From the NCBI GenBank assembly GCA_030549495.1, contig JAUIRK010000965.1, positions 248,001 to 312,000 on the forward strand: a stretch of 64,000 nt of DNA, in the 5' to 3' direction. The DNA is from Nectonema munidae (Eukaryota; Nematomorpha; Nectonematoida; Nectonematidae). Positions 1 to 11,923 of the stretch are shown here, one piece after another (within the stretch, counting starts at the first letter, position 1; each line of letters starts with the position of its first letter). The position numbers and the translations under genes were made by a program. The notes under the pieces were generated by a model that was given only the letters and a program-made list of their open reading frames with translations, made no database searches and was not told the DNA's origin.

Positions 1-258
1 ATGTTTTGCATCTCCTTTGGGACCAGGTGAAAATGAAGCAATATTACGAGTATTAACACCAAGACTTCTTCCACGAGTATCTCTATAAGGTTCCCATGAG
101 TACTTTGTCATATCGGGAGCTATAAGATCGTCTCCTTCTCTTTCACTATCACTTTCACTACTGCTTTTACAAACCGTTTCATATTCACTCAAAGAGTAAA
201 CATCGGATGCAACGCTTTCCCCAGCAAAACTTTCAGAATCACTGTTTGTAGAACTCAT
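1..258 (-). CDS. Partial acidic serine-rich ORF, N-terminal part
   Basis: An uninterrupted minus-strand frame starts at an ATG at 256-258 and runs off the left edge (86 codons). It begins MSSTNSDSESFAGE and continues with Ser/Asp/Glu clusters, then a basic, less biased stretch containing SWEPYRDTRGR. Acidic serine-rich N-termini like this are common in transposases (piggyBac type among them) and in many nuclear proteins. No domain is recognisable, so no function is given. The lack of stops in A+T-rich DNA and the even codon use suggest real coding sequence, recent or fossil. Confidence 0.4.
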   Translation of the reverse strand, partial: MSSTNSDSESFAGESVASDVYSLSEYETVCKSSSESDSEREGDDLIAPDMTKYSWEPYRDTRGRSLGVNTRNIASFSPGPKGDAKH

Positions 259-552
259 AAATTGAAGAGAGTAATAATCAGAACGAAGGAACAACAATAA
301 AATTGAAAGAGAAGATGATTTAGAAAAGATAAAATAAACAACGTTCAACTCAAGAAGATGTAAAGGATAGATTTTATGTGCAAAGACGGTAGTTTTTCAA
401 AGATATGAAATGAATCCAAGAAATGATACAGATGAAAGTGTACTGCCTTAAAAAGAATAAGCGCGGAATAATCTATGGTTCAAGGGTATTGATTACATTC
501 AGTAACATGAACCTCACTCATATAAATAAAATTACAGAGTAAGAAGTATCTA

Positions 553-879
553 TCATACACATAAACAATAAAGTATGTGGTAGATACGCACAAAATCATA
601 CACATAAATAATAAAGTATGTGAAAGATACGCCATAATTGTAAATCATTTGTTATGTGTGGATAAATACTTAGATTTCTGTGCGAAGGGATTACGAAAAA
701 GTTTATAATATCTATCACAAGAGAATCATCATGCCACCTAAATTTTGTGTATGTGTACAGAATACGAGCTCTTCGTCATATCCATCGAACTAGATCACAT
801 TATATAGTGTGACTTGAATGGTTTTATTTTGAACCATAGATTGTGAATATAAACTTGAATGGTTTTATTTTGAACCATA
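553..879. repeat. Two pairs of short direct repeats
   Basis: A unit of about 36 bp (ATACACATAAAYAATAAAGT...) occurs at about 553-589 and again at 597-632 with few differences. A second unit (CTTGAATGGTTTTATTTTGA) occurs at 812-838 and 853-879. They may be subterminal repeats of a transposon whose coding part lies to the left. Nothing else is seen between 259 and 1000. Confidence 0.5.
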
Positions 880-1169
880 TACTGACGACTGCAATTATGT
901 GTCTTGACAGCTAGACTTCAAAAAAACGGTAACACACTTTGTATTCCTGATAACTATATAAGTTTTCATTTCGATAAATTGAAATCCAACAAGATAGCTT
1001 CATCGCTACTTTGATTCCTCAATATTGAAAGTGGTTTCAATCGTAAAAATAAAAATCAAGTTGAAAAAAAATTTTTTATTGAAATTTAAAAAAATTTTTA
1101 ATGTTAAAAATATTTCATAGAAATCAGTTTCAAATAACAAATTATGAAAAAATTTATGTAATGGGAGTA

Positions 1170-1975
1170 AAAGTCCCACTATCCGTCCTTGAAGGGGTAC
1201 TAATATGATCCGTCTTGCGAAGGTCAGTTCAAAATTATCAGAGCAGTACGGAAAAATTAATGTTACATCATCTGCGTATATTAAAACATCAAAAAAGTCA
1301 GTGCTGTTGATAAAATCATTCATATATACAATAAAAAGCAGTGGACCTAAGATAGATCCCTGTGGCACTCCTCTGGTTATGTTGTGATAAGAAGAATTTG
1401 CCGTGTGGTAGTTGACAAACTGTTTGCGATTTGCTAGATACGAAGCACCTTCCAAATATTTTGATATCTGAATAAAAAGTATCTTTTCGAAAATTTTTCC
1501 ACTCGTTAGAATAATTGAAATAGGTCTAAAAGAAGATAGCTTCAAACCTTTGTCTTTTTTAGGGACAGGTACAACCCTATAGTGACTTTTAAAACATCTG
1601 GAAAAACTGAAGTATCCAGGCATTGATTAAAGCAGTTCCAGAGTATCAGAGATAAAAATGGCTTCACAAGTTTTATTTGATATATGCTTACACCATAAGC
1701 GTCTTTGGCTTTACTATTTGACAACTCTTCAATAGCTTTCTCGACATCTTGAACACAAATATTTTCAAATGTGAAGATACTTTCATGGAAAACATCGACT
1801 CTTTCATGAGTAATTTTTGCATCTTCTATATTTGGCAAGCTAAAAGCCTTGTTGAGTTGGTTTGCTATTAGTTTTTCATCCGTAACAATCTTTCCATCAA
1901 TTTCAATAGCGCATGAATCATGATTATTGGGATGGATAACACTTTTCATCTTTGACCAAATTCGTATAATATAAT
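1170..1975 (-). mobile_element. LINE fragment, reverse transcriptase (broken)
   Basis: Two overlapping minus-strand frames give a non-LTR reverse transcriptase. The first (about 1975-1600) reads IWSKMKSVIHPNN and later GVSIYQIKLVKP, as in the stretch before RT in Jockey/RTE/CR1-like elements. The second (about 1600-1170) has SSFRPISII, then GVPQGSILGPLLF and the catalytic LIYADD box. A frameshift near 1595 separates them. The stretch between the palm start and GVPQGS is much shorter than usual, so part of the fingers/palm has been deleted. The copy is dead. The clade is not settled; a Jockey/CR1-type element is most likely. Confidence 0.85.
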
Positions 1976-2340
1976 ATAGTAAATGAAGTAAATATTGTTT
2001 TTGAAATACCGAATTATTATTACATCACTTCCTCATTGGAACATGGTAGATCTTCCATTTAGTCAAAATTCATACTTCTTTTTCAAAATTATTTATTTTG
2101 TTCGCACGTTTTCTTTTCAATTTGTTTTCAGGTTGCTTCCTTCTCTCATACTAACCTTCAAAAGATTTTACAATGCGTTTGTTTTTCTTTTTTTAAAATA
2201 AATATTTCATACTCAACAAAATTGAAGAAAGTAAAATAAGCCTAAATATATTTTAAAAAATTTATATTTCTACTATGTAACCAAATATAAAACGATTTTC
2301 TGAAAAAATGATGTATTGGAAAAATTTAATTTTCATGCAT

Positions 2341-3060
2341 TCATAAGAAGAAGAAGAAGAAGAAGAAGAACTTTATTCAAAACATTAACAGGATTATTAA
2401 TAAAAAGAAAATACATATTTTTGTATAGATCAAGATTAGTAAAATTATAGATAAAAATGTTATTGATGAGATTAGCTTCCAAAGGTTTATATACACCGCT
2501 TAGGAATGTCTAACACAATTAATTAAAAAAATATATTAAAAAAAATAAAAAAAACACCAATAAAAATGAATCACAAAAATTTACAGGAAAAACAGTCTTT
2601 CTTAGAGCAGACAATTCTCTCTGGATAGGCCGAGATTACTTTCTCTTTGAAGAGTTTTTTGAATTTTTTAAATGATGAACAGCTTTCTCCAATTGTATGA
2701 CGATAGACTTCATAAAATACTGGCACTTTATACATCACCGATTGATTGGAGGGTTGGAGTCGGTAAGAAGGTTTGACTAACCTTGAAGGTGTTCGAAAAG
2801 AATAATCTTTCCTTTCATTATACTTAATTATGCCTTGAAAAAGATTATGCGAGGTTTGATCTAGAGTCTAGACAGTAAAGCAAAAAGACTCCAAGTTTCA
2901 AATTATAGAGGTCTTTTATTTTAAGCAATCGCAGTTCTCTGAAAATATGGCTTGAGTGTGAAAATTTATTTAAATTAACAACAATTTTGAGTGCTTTACG
3001 ATTCAATGCTTCCAGGTGCTTCATGTTGAGTGTACAAAATTTATGAGACTGTAGTTTAAG
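2341..3060 (-). mobile_element. LINE 3' end with (TTC)n tail
   Basis: On the minus strand, 3053-2580 encodes the C-terminal region typical of CR1/Jockey RT proteins. It reads LEALNRKALKIVVNLNKF, HIFRELRLLKIKDLYNLKLG, and after one frameshift near 2850 SFRTPSRLVKPSYR and SFKKFKKLFKEKVIS, ending in a stop. A 3' UTR follows with GAATAAAGTTC and a (TTC)n tail at 2349-2370. It is a 5'-truncated insertion, separate from the RT fragment at 1170-1975. Confidence 0.75.
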
Positions 3061-3349
3061 TGAGGTAAAAAGAGGGTTTTATAAATAATCAATTTTATAT
3101 TTAAAGGAAAGAACTTTTTAATATGGTGCATTATACCAATTACTCTGCTAAGTTTCAAATTCTTTCCAACTTAATTTTGAGTCAATGTTTAAATAAGTAG
3201 ATTGAAACAATCAACAACGCATATACCACTCTTATTAAATAGGACCTAAGGATATAAATAAATCTAATTCAATAATAACTAATTCAATTGATACTTTCAG
3301 TTATTTTTTAATCGTATTGGCCAATGGTGTACAGGAATGAAATATGCAT

Positions 3350-3530
3350 AGTCGATTTAGTTGGTTGGTTGGAGATATCAAAGCACTTTCAGCCGTAAGG
3401 CTATATGCTCGCATTATGCTTAAGATGGTTAATTACAGTTTTTGTGAATTTGTTTTTAGAATTGGCAACCTTGGGGATCGAGCCCCTGACCTTTAACTGT
3501 TGAGCTGAGAGGTACAGCCTAACATTTAGT
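3350..3530 (-). mobile_element. tRNA-like SINE remnant
   Basis: On the minus strand, GGGGCTCGATCCCC (about 3473-3486) is a good Pol III box B, preceded by CTCTCAGCTCAAC, which resembles a tRNA D-arm/box A region. The rest (AAGCACTTTCAGCCGTAAGG on the plus strand) is unrelated to tRNA. It differs from the main SINE family of the window. Confidence 0.4.
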
Positions 3531-4300
3531 ATAAAAAATCATTTTTAATTTGAAGGATATTTTTGGAGAGAATTTTATGCCTATTAAAATTTTGGTTGAC
3601 GCGTTTAAATGAAGTAAAGAATTTTATAATTATAAATTATAGATTTATGATTTACATTCAACTCTCAGAAGCTATATTTGCTTTTTTTGTAGAGTTTTGA
3701 AATTTTCACATCATTTTATTATTTTTTTTTCTTTTAATTTTTACATTTTGACTATAACACTTTTGAAAAAACATAAAAAACATACACTTTTCAAAAAAGT
3801 TTAATTTTGCTTGTAACTATAGAAATATAAATTTGCCTGAGTCTACTTAAAATAAAGGATAAGTTATAAATTATCTAGGGATAAATAAAAAAATTTATAA
3901 ATACATTGGATTTTCGTTTTGACTAAAATAATTAAACCGCAAATTTGATAGGCGCTTTCAGATATTTTCAAAACAAACTGAGTCTAGAAAAAAACCAACA
4001 TGACTGGTAGAGTATAAAAAGATACTTATGTAAAAATGAATGAACAATTTGTTAGATATATTTCACATCAACCAAAATTTTTATTGATGACTATGTTAAT
4101 TGATAAAATTAAGTATTTATAAGCGTTATTTTTTCAAGACTGTATATAAATATAAATCTTAAAGGAGTATCTAATATAGACATTAAGTTATAAGTAGAGC
4201 ATGAGAAATTCAATAAAGAATATTTCTATAAAATAAAGCTCTAACTTTTGAAAAAGTCGAAACAAAGATTTGTAACTTGATAAAGTGTGAATCAAACAAA
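3531..4300. other. A+T-rich stretch, nothing recognised
   Basis: No ORF with family signals, no tandem array and no RNA gene is seen here. Confidence 0.6.
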
Positions 4301-4689
4301 AATATAAAGTCAATTTTTCAAATTTATGTCAATAAAGTCAATTTTCAAGAGTTTTTATTGAAAAATATTCAAAATACCCTGACACTGATTGGAGCTTTGA
4401 TACCTTAAATTCAAATATTTAAAAAGAAGAAAAAGTTTAAATGAATAGGTTAATAAAATATGTAAGAATAGAACTTCACTCACAAGACACATAATTATGA
4501 ATATGTTGATAACGGTTTTATATTAATACTGAATGAGCATGAGAGTATACAGATTTGAAGAACATGTTATAAAAGTAAGTTAAAATAAGACGAAAAAGTG
4601 ATACATTTGATGAATACTTTCAAAAAAATTATAAGTTTTGGAAGAATCATTTTTGCATTTGAGTGGTAGCTAGAATTTTTATATATCAC

Positions 4690-5936
4690 ACGCATAGCTG
4701 TGAATGAGGCAAAAAAGGACCAGCTTAAAGAGATAGATAGAGGGCTAACTTTCCAGAAATGACTGAGAAAATGTAGTACAGGGGAAGATAGGCCAGCTAG
4801 AGAGAGAAAGTTGCTCACGCGCAATGCATGAAAACTTACTTCAGAGATTTTCAGACTTTAGAATACCCGAAACGTGACTATAGCTGATTTGTGCAAATTC
4901 TTGTCGATATTGCATTTCAAGTCTTGCAGAAAATATAAAGAAAGTATCAAAGAAAAGGTAAAAAGTAGTTTTTTATTTCTAAGTATAGATGAGTCCTCTT
5001 TTGGAAATAAGTATCATGTAAATGTTTTAGTTAGAGATCTAAGTTTACCAAAGAAAGCGTATTTAATTGATTATGTTTGTTGCTCTACTTCAGTAAATAG
5101 TGAAAAAATTACTCAAATAGTCGAGGACAAAATAAAGTACTTAGAAATAGAAAGAGAAAACTTTGTGCTTCCTATTAGTGATGCAGTTACCTAGATGAAA
5201 AAAGCTGGAAAAACAATAAAAATTTTGTACCCCTGTTTGTTTCATGTTTTTTGCTTAGCACATTTATTGCATAACTATTGCTTTAATGTGAGATCAAAAT
5301 TTAAAAGTGTCAATAATTTGATAGCTAGTAACAAAATGTTGATAGTTAAGAACAAACAGAGACAAAAGATTTTCAACGAAATAGGCTTACCACCTAAACC
5401 CATTGTAACTAGATGGGCATCCTGGTTGAAGTCAGCGTTTTGGTATGTCGAAAAGTTTGTTGAAGTCAAAAGAATTGTGTTGGATTTCTCTGAGGCTGGA
5501 CTTTTTATTCATAGAGCAAAAAAACCTTGTTGTTTCTTCTCTACCGGACGATTTGAAAGAAATTTTGAAGTACAAACCTTTACTGGATACGGTTGAAAAA
5601 TGCAAAGATGAAGGTTATTGTGCTCAGAAAGCATATGAAGATTTATCACAACTGAACATACCAAATGATGTGTGCGATTTAAATATGTACATTCAGAAAA
5701 GATTAGAAGATTACGACGTTTGGAAAATTATGAAGAGAACAAAGTCTGATGTTAGCCCTTTCCTATACTGTTTACTTGAAAATGGACAAGCCACATCAAT
5801 AAAAGTAGAAAAAAGTTTTTGTATGTTCAACAACATATTAAGTAAAAATCGCAACTTTAATGACGAGAATGTTTTTAAATACCTACCTATGAATTATAAT
5901 TATGATATTTTACATGATATCAGCCGATCTTCGTAA
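4690..5936 (+). pseudogene. hAT-like transposase (DUF659/CGGBP1-like), broken
   Basis: The plus strand encodes a hAT-family transposase. Around 4700-4850 it reads KKDQLKEIDRGLTFQK. From 4874 the frame gives LFLSIDESSFGNKYHVNVLV, the RNase-H-like core with the first acidic residue. An in-frame TAG lies at 5192-5194. The same frame continues with MKKAGKTIKILYPCLFHVFC, then NEIGLPPKPIVTRWASWLKS. A frameshift near 5515 moves to a frame ending at 5936 with LLDTVEKCKDEGY, FLYCLLENGQATSIKVEKSF and KNRNFNDENVFKYLPMNYN, a degenerate hAT C-terminal dimerisation region. CGGBP1 is derived from related elements. Short GTCAATTTTT repeats near 4308-4360 and 5974-6060 may mark the ends. Not functional. Confidence 0.75.
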
Positions 5937-8332
5937 AATAAAGTTTTTATTTTGTTAGATAAACTTTTTATAAAGTCTTTTTTTTTGGTCTATTTTTTTT
6001 TAATTAATAAAGTCAATATTATAAGGTCAATTTTTCAACTTTTTAGGTCACTATTTTTCACGCTCTAGATAAAGTTAACTACAGATAATATCAAAATTAT
6101 GATTAAAATTTTTAATATTTGATTTTGATTCAGTTTTTGACTATCACGGAAATAGCATCAAAAGATACCGCTAACGATTTTAGCAAAAATACGGAAATTT
6201 AAAGGGATATTCTTGAGCTAATTTTGTATAATAACTTTTTTAGTTTAGTGGGGACTTTTTAGGCTCCTCCATAACTAATATGGTGAAAATTCACCACTAA
6301 GTAAAGTATTTCAAATAAACACCGCGCATAAAACCACTTTCTTTGTGGGTATTACTAAAAAGTGCATTGAGACGCGGTAGAACGCGCTGAGATACAAAAT
6401 TACTTGAGAACAAATATATTTTAATTAAAAAAAAATTCGATTGAAAATTTGAGCTAAACTCTTAATTTTAGGAGTTCAGGGTATATAATTTTATATCTTT
6501 CTTTTTTTAGTTTTCTATATAAAAAATCTTTTAGAAAAATTTGCAAATTATAAAATATCTCTTAAAATAATTTTAGTGGTCTGGCAAGATCCTAAAAATT
6601 AATCCTGAAATATTTACCAAAATATGCATAATATTAGTTTCCAGTTAGAAACAATGATGTGTTTGCCTCAGATATAGCAGAATATGCTGTGCTTATATTT
6701 GCAACTTCTTGGCCAACGCCATTTTGTTTATATGCAAAATAAAAAATGATAAGTTATGAATTTGCCCATGCAAACTCTTTAGAATTTGTTTATTTCAAGA
6801 AATATAAAAGAATTTTGTATCATATAAATTTAAACCGCAGGTACATGTAAACAAAACGTAAAAAAACAACAAGTGGCTATCAAAATTATTAGAAATCAGT
6901 TAAAAAACTTAGACAATAAATTTGGTGTTGACCTACCTATGTTATTGGTCAAGGATTAATAAAACTATGAAGAGAAAGGCAGATAGACAAGCAACTTCAG
7001 CAGTTGAATTAATAATGGTAAACTTACAAAGACAATTTCCACGGACAAACATAGTCCTATCATGTAAACAAGATTTAATAAAAGAAGTAAGATAAACCCA
7101 TGTTAAGCATATTTCGGAGAACACATGAATGACAAGCAGAATTAACTGCTCTCTTAAAGTCAAAAATAATGCACGTAAAATATTTCTTTGATTAATATCA
7201 CTGTTAAATCTTAGAAGTTAGCCGTGCGGTTATTTCAAATCAACAAATATTTCATTGTTTTGACTTGAATATTTAATTGAAACAATTAATTATTTTTTAA
7301 TTATATTGAATAATATTTATATTTTTCAAAAATATTTCATGAAGGTTATTGAAAAAGTTAGAAGAATATGCAACGTTTAATACTAAAAACTTCACGAATT
7401 TTTGAAGAACAATTTGTTGGTAAAGGGGTAACATTTATTTCAGATTGTAGAATTTGATAGGCCAGCTCTCTTTATAACTTTTCCATTTCAATTTGTTAGA
7501 ACGAGGAATAGATAAGATCCGCTAAGAAAGGAAGACAATGGTATGATGTTGGAAAAAAACTTTCAAGATTGGGAAAAGTGATATTAGTAGGAAGTAATAA
7601 AGATTTCCGTGGGAGAAATGTTTATGATCCGATAAGAATCAAAATTTAAAAATTCCTGCGATGATAATTTTTTTTAATTTGAATGAATGATGCTGAAGCA
7701 TATATCTGGTAAATATGGTAGAAACAATAATGTATTATATAAGAAAATAAAAAAATATTAACAAATTTTGGATTAATAATAATATTCCTTCAACAGGCGG
7801 AAAAGAAAATACTTTAAATCCGAATATTTGGTAATAATTTTTAATTTTCTGTTAATCAATTATTCTTTCTACTATTTTTTAAAATAATGTTTTTTATGTT
7901 CATAATATTTTTAAGACCCATATAATTATCTTCATTACCACAACGTTTGAGAGCCTTAACATCCTCAAATTATTTATTTAAATCAAATTAATTCTTTAAG
8001 GTATTTCTACTACGGCTTTTTCAAGCTCTTGAAATACTTTTGCAATGTTAATGTTTTTTTTATTTGTTAACTTGCTAAAAACACACTCTCTCTCTCTCAA
8101 CGTGGAAAAAAGCATAAAAAATTATTTTTAACAAAAAAAATAGTCATAGACAGAACACATCTTTTTTTCTTTTATTTATAAGCAAATCATTTGTTCAAAA
8201 TAATGGATTTCTTTAAGCAAAGATCCTAAAATAAAAATAATTATATTAAAATAAAGTATTTTTATTAAAGTTGCTATATAGCTTAGAATTTGAAAAAGTG
8301 GGTGTAAATTTTTGCAGAAATTTTCGGTTTTA
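5937..8332. other. A+T-rich spacer, nothing recognised
   Basis: Only short chance ORFs are present, including a 73-codon minus-strand frame at 6942-7163 without family features. A short (CT)n run lies near 8083-8097. Confidence 0.6.
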
Positions 8333-10860
8333 TAGAGGCTGATCTAGAGGGGAGCAAAAGGGAGAGTTGTTCGTCCCGGTGAATTTAATCTTTTTTTAAA
8401 TTGACATGGGATTATATGCTTGTTTGTATTTATGTCTTTACTTTTTTTGTTTGTATTTATGTTTTTGGTGCTAGAAATTTAAGCAATTGAAAAATGGCTA
8501 ATGAATTTTCCAGAATTTATCAGAGAAACATTCAATAAAATTTTTGGTTTTTCACTTCAATGTTTTTAACTCTTTAGAATGAAAAAAAACCGTATATTCC
8601 TTTATTATAAATTCAAAAAACCGAAATGATCCCAATTTTTAAAAACAATCTAAAAATAATACGTTGCATTTTCGTAGAGGCAATTCGTCAAGCATTTTCA
8701 TAAAAAGTTTGTCAAACAGTTCTACTGATTCATGTATTAAACTAAAAATCTAAGTTTATACTCACATATACATTATATAAAAAATGAATTCATAAACGAT
8801 AACATACCAAAATATGTCAGACATATCTAAGATATTCGAATTCTTCATTATATATAATATGTATTTATCATTAAAATATCTTTTTAAAAGAACTTTTGCA
8901 CTAATTTTTGTTAAGTAATTTATGATATATCGGTTGCAGAGTCATAAATATTAATTCTTTTTAGCGGTCTTTAAAAAATACAAATTTGGAAAAAGCTCAC
9001 CGTAATTATTTTTATCATAACTGTCTATATTGAATTTTCTATAAATATTATTGTTATTAATATTAGTAATGCCTTTTTTTAAATTAAATTGTAATAACAC
9101 TTCAATGGGAAACTAAATAATTGAGGTAAATAGACTTCCCCACCAGGGATGGATCTAGAGGAAACTTTAATGCTTTATTAGATTTTAGAATTTATTCAGG
9201 TGATAAAACTCTGGAAAAGCATTTAAAAACAGCTGGAAAGAATGCAACTTATATTTCTAAAACCGTTCAGAATGAATTAATTTCAGTTTGTGAGATTTGA
9301 TTTCCGATAAAATCGTTAAAGATGTTAAAGAAGTAAAAAAAATTTCGCTTATTGCAGACTAGACTACTGACTCTTCTCATAGCGAGCAACTTGCTATCTG
9401 CGTTCGCTATGTTAAAAAAAAACTGAGGATAAACATGAAATCAAAGAAAAATTTTTAAGCTTTCAAACAGTAAACGATTTGACTGAGCAAGGTTTAGATC
9501 GACAGATTCTTGATAGTTTGGAATGATGTGGACTCGATGTCAAATATCTTGTAGGTCAAGGTTATGATGGTGCTTCTTCTATGACTGGGTATATAAATGG
9601 AGCGCAAGCCCATATTCGTAAATATGCTCCTACTGCTGTATATGTTCACTGTAGCAGCCATTGTCTAAATCTCGTTTTAAATTTTTCTTTCTGTTTATGA
9701 AATAGGAAATATGTTTTCGGTTGTTAAAAGTGTTATTTCATTCATAAATGATTTCGTCAAGCGTAGAAGTGTTATGAAAATGTTTTTGAAGGAGGCAGGA
9801 AGTGAAGATTTACAGCTTAAATCGTTTTGCCAAACAAGATTTGTTGCAACGCATGATTCGATTATGATTTTTGAAACGAATTACGCTCCAATTGTTGCTA
9901 CATTTGAAAAACTCATGGAATCAATGGACAGAAAAATAGCTGATACGGCTAATTCTTTATTAAGATGTTTGATGAATCCTGTTTTAATTGTTTCCTTGTC
10001 TTGTGCTAAAAAAGTTATGAGTTTGACTCATCATCTTTCCAAAGATCTTCAAACAGTAAATTCAGATTAAGTTGTCTTGAAAATATCGATTTTGTTAAAA
10101 AAAAAACGCTGATTCAAAGAGAGCTTCTTCAGATGAATGGAACATTCTAAATTATGGAACTTTTATAGCAGCTGAAAAAATGGCTGAAACGGTCCAAATT
10201 CAAATTAGTATGCCAAGACTTGCTTCACGCCAAATGAATTGTAACAATGTTCCAGCTGAGTCTACAAGCGAATATTTCAAACAATCAATTTGGTTTCCAT
10301 ACTTGGACGCCATAATTCAAATGTTTGAGCAAAAATTCACTTCACATAGCATTCTTATAAACAAAATGGAAATACTTATACCTTCAGAAGTGTTAAATTA
10401 CGAATGGGAAGATATACATAATTCAATCAAAATGTACAACAATATTCTTGGAGATCCTGATGCTGATGATATAAAAATGCAATTTTTAAAATGGAAAGAT
10501 TTTTGCAAAAAGCTTGGGAACAAACCAACTAAACCTCTCGAAACCTTTGATATAATTCTTGAAAGAATGAAATATATTAAAAGACTGTTGACAATTTTTT
10601 ACACGGTTTCTATCACTACATGTTCAGCTGAGAGAGCTTTCAGTTCAATGAGAATATTGAAGAATTATTTACGTAATCGAATGAATGATGAAAGATTAAC
10701 TGGTTTCGTTCTCATTATACCTCCACCCTGAAATAAATATAAACGTTGAAAAAGTTATAGATAGATTTGCGAAACAAAAAAGAAGAAAAAAAGATTTTGT
10801 AATATAAAACTATTTTATATCATATTAAATTTAAAGACTTTTTGAATTTTTTGACTGACT
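8333..10860 (+). mobile_element. hAT element, ZMYM/P52rIPK type (DUF4371), broken
   Basis: A left end resembling the common hAT start (AGGCTGATCTAGAGGGGAGCAAAAGGG, near 8335; RAGGCGGATCTAGAGGGG in kin) is followed from about 9170 by transposase coding: [20 protein letters not shown], then ISLIAD*TTDSSHSEQLAIC, where the catalytic DETTD-like box carries a stop. VKYLVGQGYDGASSMTGYIN sits near 9540-9600 and YVHCSSHCLNL near 9640-9670. The 119-codon frame at 9711-10070 continues the fold. The last frame, 10180-10731, holds the hAT dimerisation motif TCSAERAFSSMRILKNYLRN and NDERLTGF. At least four frame breaks are visible. Right TIR not located. Confidence 0.85.
10180..10731 (+). pseudogene. hAT transposase C-terminal part (hATC domain)
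   Basis: This is the longest intact piece (183 codons) of the hAT at 8333-10860. Residues about 140-180 carry the hATC signature SAERAFSSMRILKNYLRNRM followed by LTGFVL. Upstream residues (WFPYLDAIIQMFEQKFTSHS) match the linker usual in DUF4371-type transposases. The C-terminus continues in another frame after 10731 with VEKVIDRFAKQKRRK. Confidence 0.85.
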
Positions 10861-11353
10861 TTTTACGCAGAAAACTTATAATACGCTCAGTAACCCTTTC
10901 TTTGTGTGTCTTACTCTTATAAAATACACAAATTCCCATATGTGAAAAAACAGATATGTATAAATGAATATTTCATAACCTATAAGTGAAAAAGAAAAAC
11001 GCGATCTATCGTCAGCTGAAAAATTTCCTACTTGCTGATATTCCTATTTTTTGAACAGGCTTGGTTCTCTAGATTTAATTTCGTGTTATAACTTGAACAA
11101 TCGAAACATAATGTATAATTGTTTTATGTCATTATTATTTACTAAAACTTTCAAATAGAATTAAAGATTATAAAGAGAAAAATGAGGCTATTTTAAAATA
11201 CAAAAAAAATTTAAAATGAGGCTATTTTAAAATACATCCTAAATCTTTTATTAGTAATATCACTTACAAATTTGAAGACCAATAAAAATACTTTACCGAG
11301 TTGGGATACCTTGCATATTTCTTGTGAGACTCTTCTTTTCAATTTTCATTAAC

Positions 11354-11443
11354 TCATCTATCAAATGGTGTACTCATATTGAAGACTCGCTTTTCATTAA
11401 CATCAATATCATCATTACAAATAAGTGTTTGTTTTTGTTTTAA
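11354..11443 (-). CDS. Possible last exon of the aquaporin gene
   Basis: A 29-codon minus-strand frame ends at a TGA (11354-11356) and encodes a polar tail, CNDDIDVNEKRVFNMSTPFDR, reasonable for a cytoplasmic aquaporin C-terminus. It would start after ...TTAATAG. The phase matches exon 4 only if exon 4 uses the GTATCA donor 4 nt beyond the better GTACGT site. The polypyrimidine tract would then be the CCTTTACCTT tail of the SINE at 11446-11597. A frame of this length can occur by chance, so this is tentative. Confidence 0.3.
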   Translation of the reverse strand, partial: LKQKQTLICNDDIDVNEKRVFNMSTPFDR

Positions 11444-11445
11444 CT

Positions 11446-11597
11446 ATTAAGGTAAAGGTACCGTGGAGTGTTTTCATCGAAGAGGCAGAATTGCGCCGCT
11501 TGTATCGAACTATGAGAAAGTAGGCTTGATGCGGGATCGAACCAAAGACCTTGAGTTATCGAAAGCCAGTACCCAACCAACCTTACTCACGCCCTTT
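11446..11597 (-). mobile_element. tRNA-derived SINE, near full length
   Basis: Read on the minus strand, the copy opens with GGGCGTGAGTAAGGTTGGTT. A box A-like TGGTTGGGTACTGG and a box B-like GGTTCGATCCCGC follow. A short unrelated body (ATAGTTCGATACAAGCGGCG, then GATGAAAACACTC) leads to a tail of TACCTTTACC units. It lies just upstream, in the sense of the aquaporin gene, of the possible last exon. Confidence 0.85.
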
Positions 11598-11773
11598 AAT
11601 GAACTCTTTGTTGCTTTCTTAAATCACTATAAAAACTAGAAATAGTCACAGCTTTTTCGTATCTTTTTACTCTAAAATTTATTTTTGTTTAAATACTGCA
11701 TGAAAGTTTTCACGGTTTAAATCAAGGTTACTTAGGGAGGGTAAAAGGGTGGTGAAAAATTATTGATACGTAC

Positions 11774-11923
11774 CTGTAAGCTAAACCAATCGTTGTTCCA
11801 GCAAGTAGTGTTGATACGTAGTAAATCCATTGAGTCCACCAGTTGAATCCAAAAAATGCAGAATATATCGCTGCTGGCCCAAAAGTACGAGCTGGATTTA
11901 ATGAAGCACCAGAAACGCGGCCT
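11774..11923 (-). CDS. Aquaporin exon 4 (second NPA, helix 6)
   Basis: The acceptor is GATAG and the donor GTACGT. The exon starts with one base that completes the Gly codon split with exon 3, giving GGRVSGASLNPARTFGPA, then YSAFFGFNWWTQWIYYVS and LLAGTTIGLAY. It carries the second NPA box and the conserved Arg after it. It ends on the first two bases of a codon (AG). A second GT donor 4 nt further on (GTATCA) would keep another phase. Confidence 0.92.

Noticed and set aside
1170-1975. Retroviral or LTR-type reverse transcriptase
   Set aside because: The motif order and neighbouring sequence fit a non-LTR LINE, and no terminal direct repeats, protease or integrase coding is near.
4567-4824. 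85-codon minus-strand ORF
   Set aside because: Lies opposite plus-strand hAT coding (KKDQLKEIDRG...) and has no family features.
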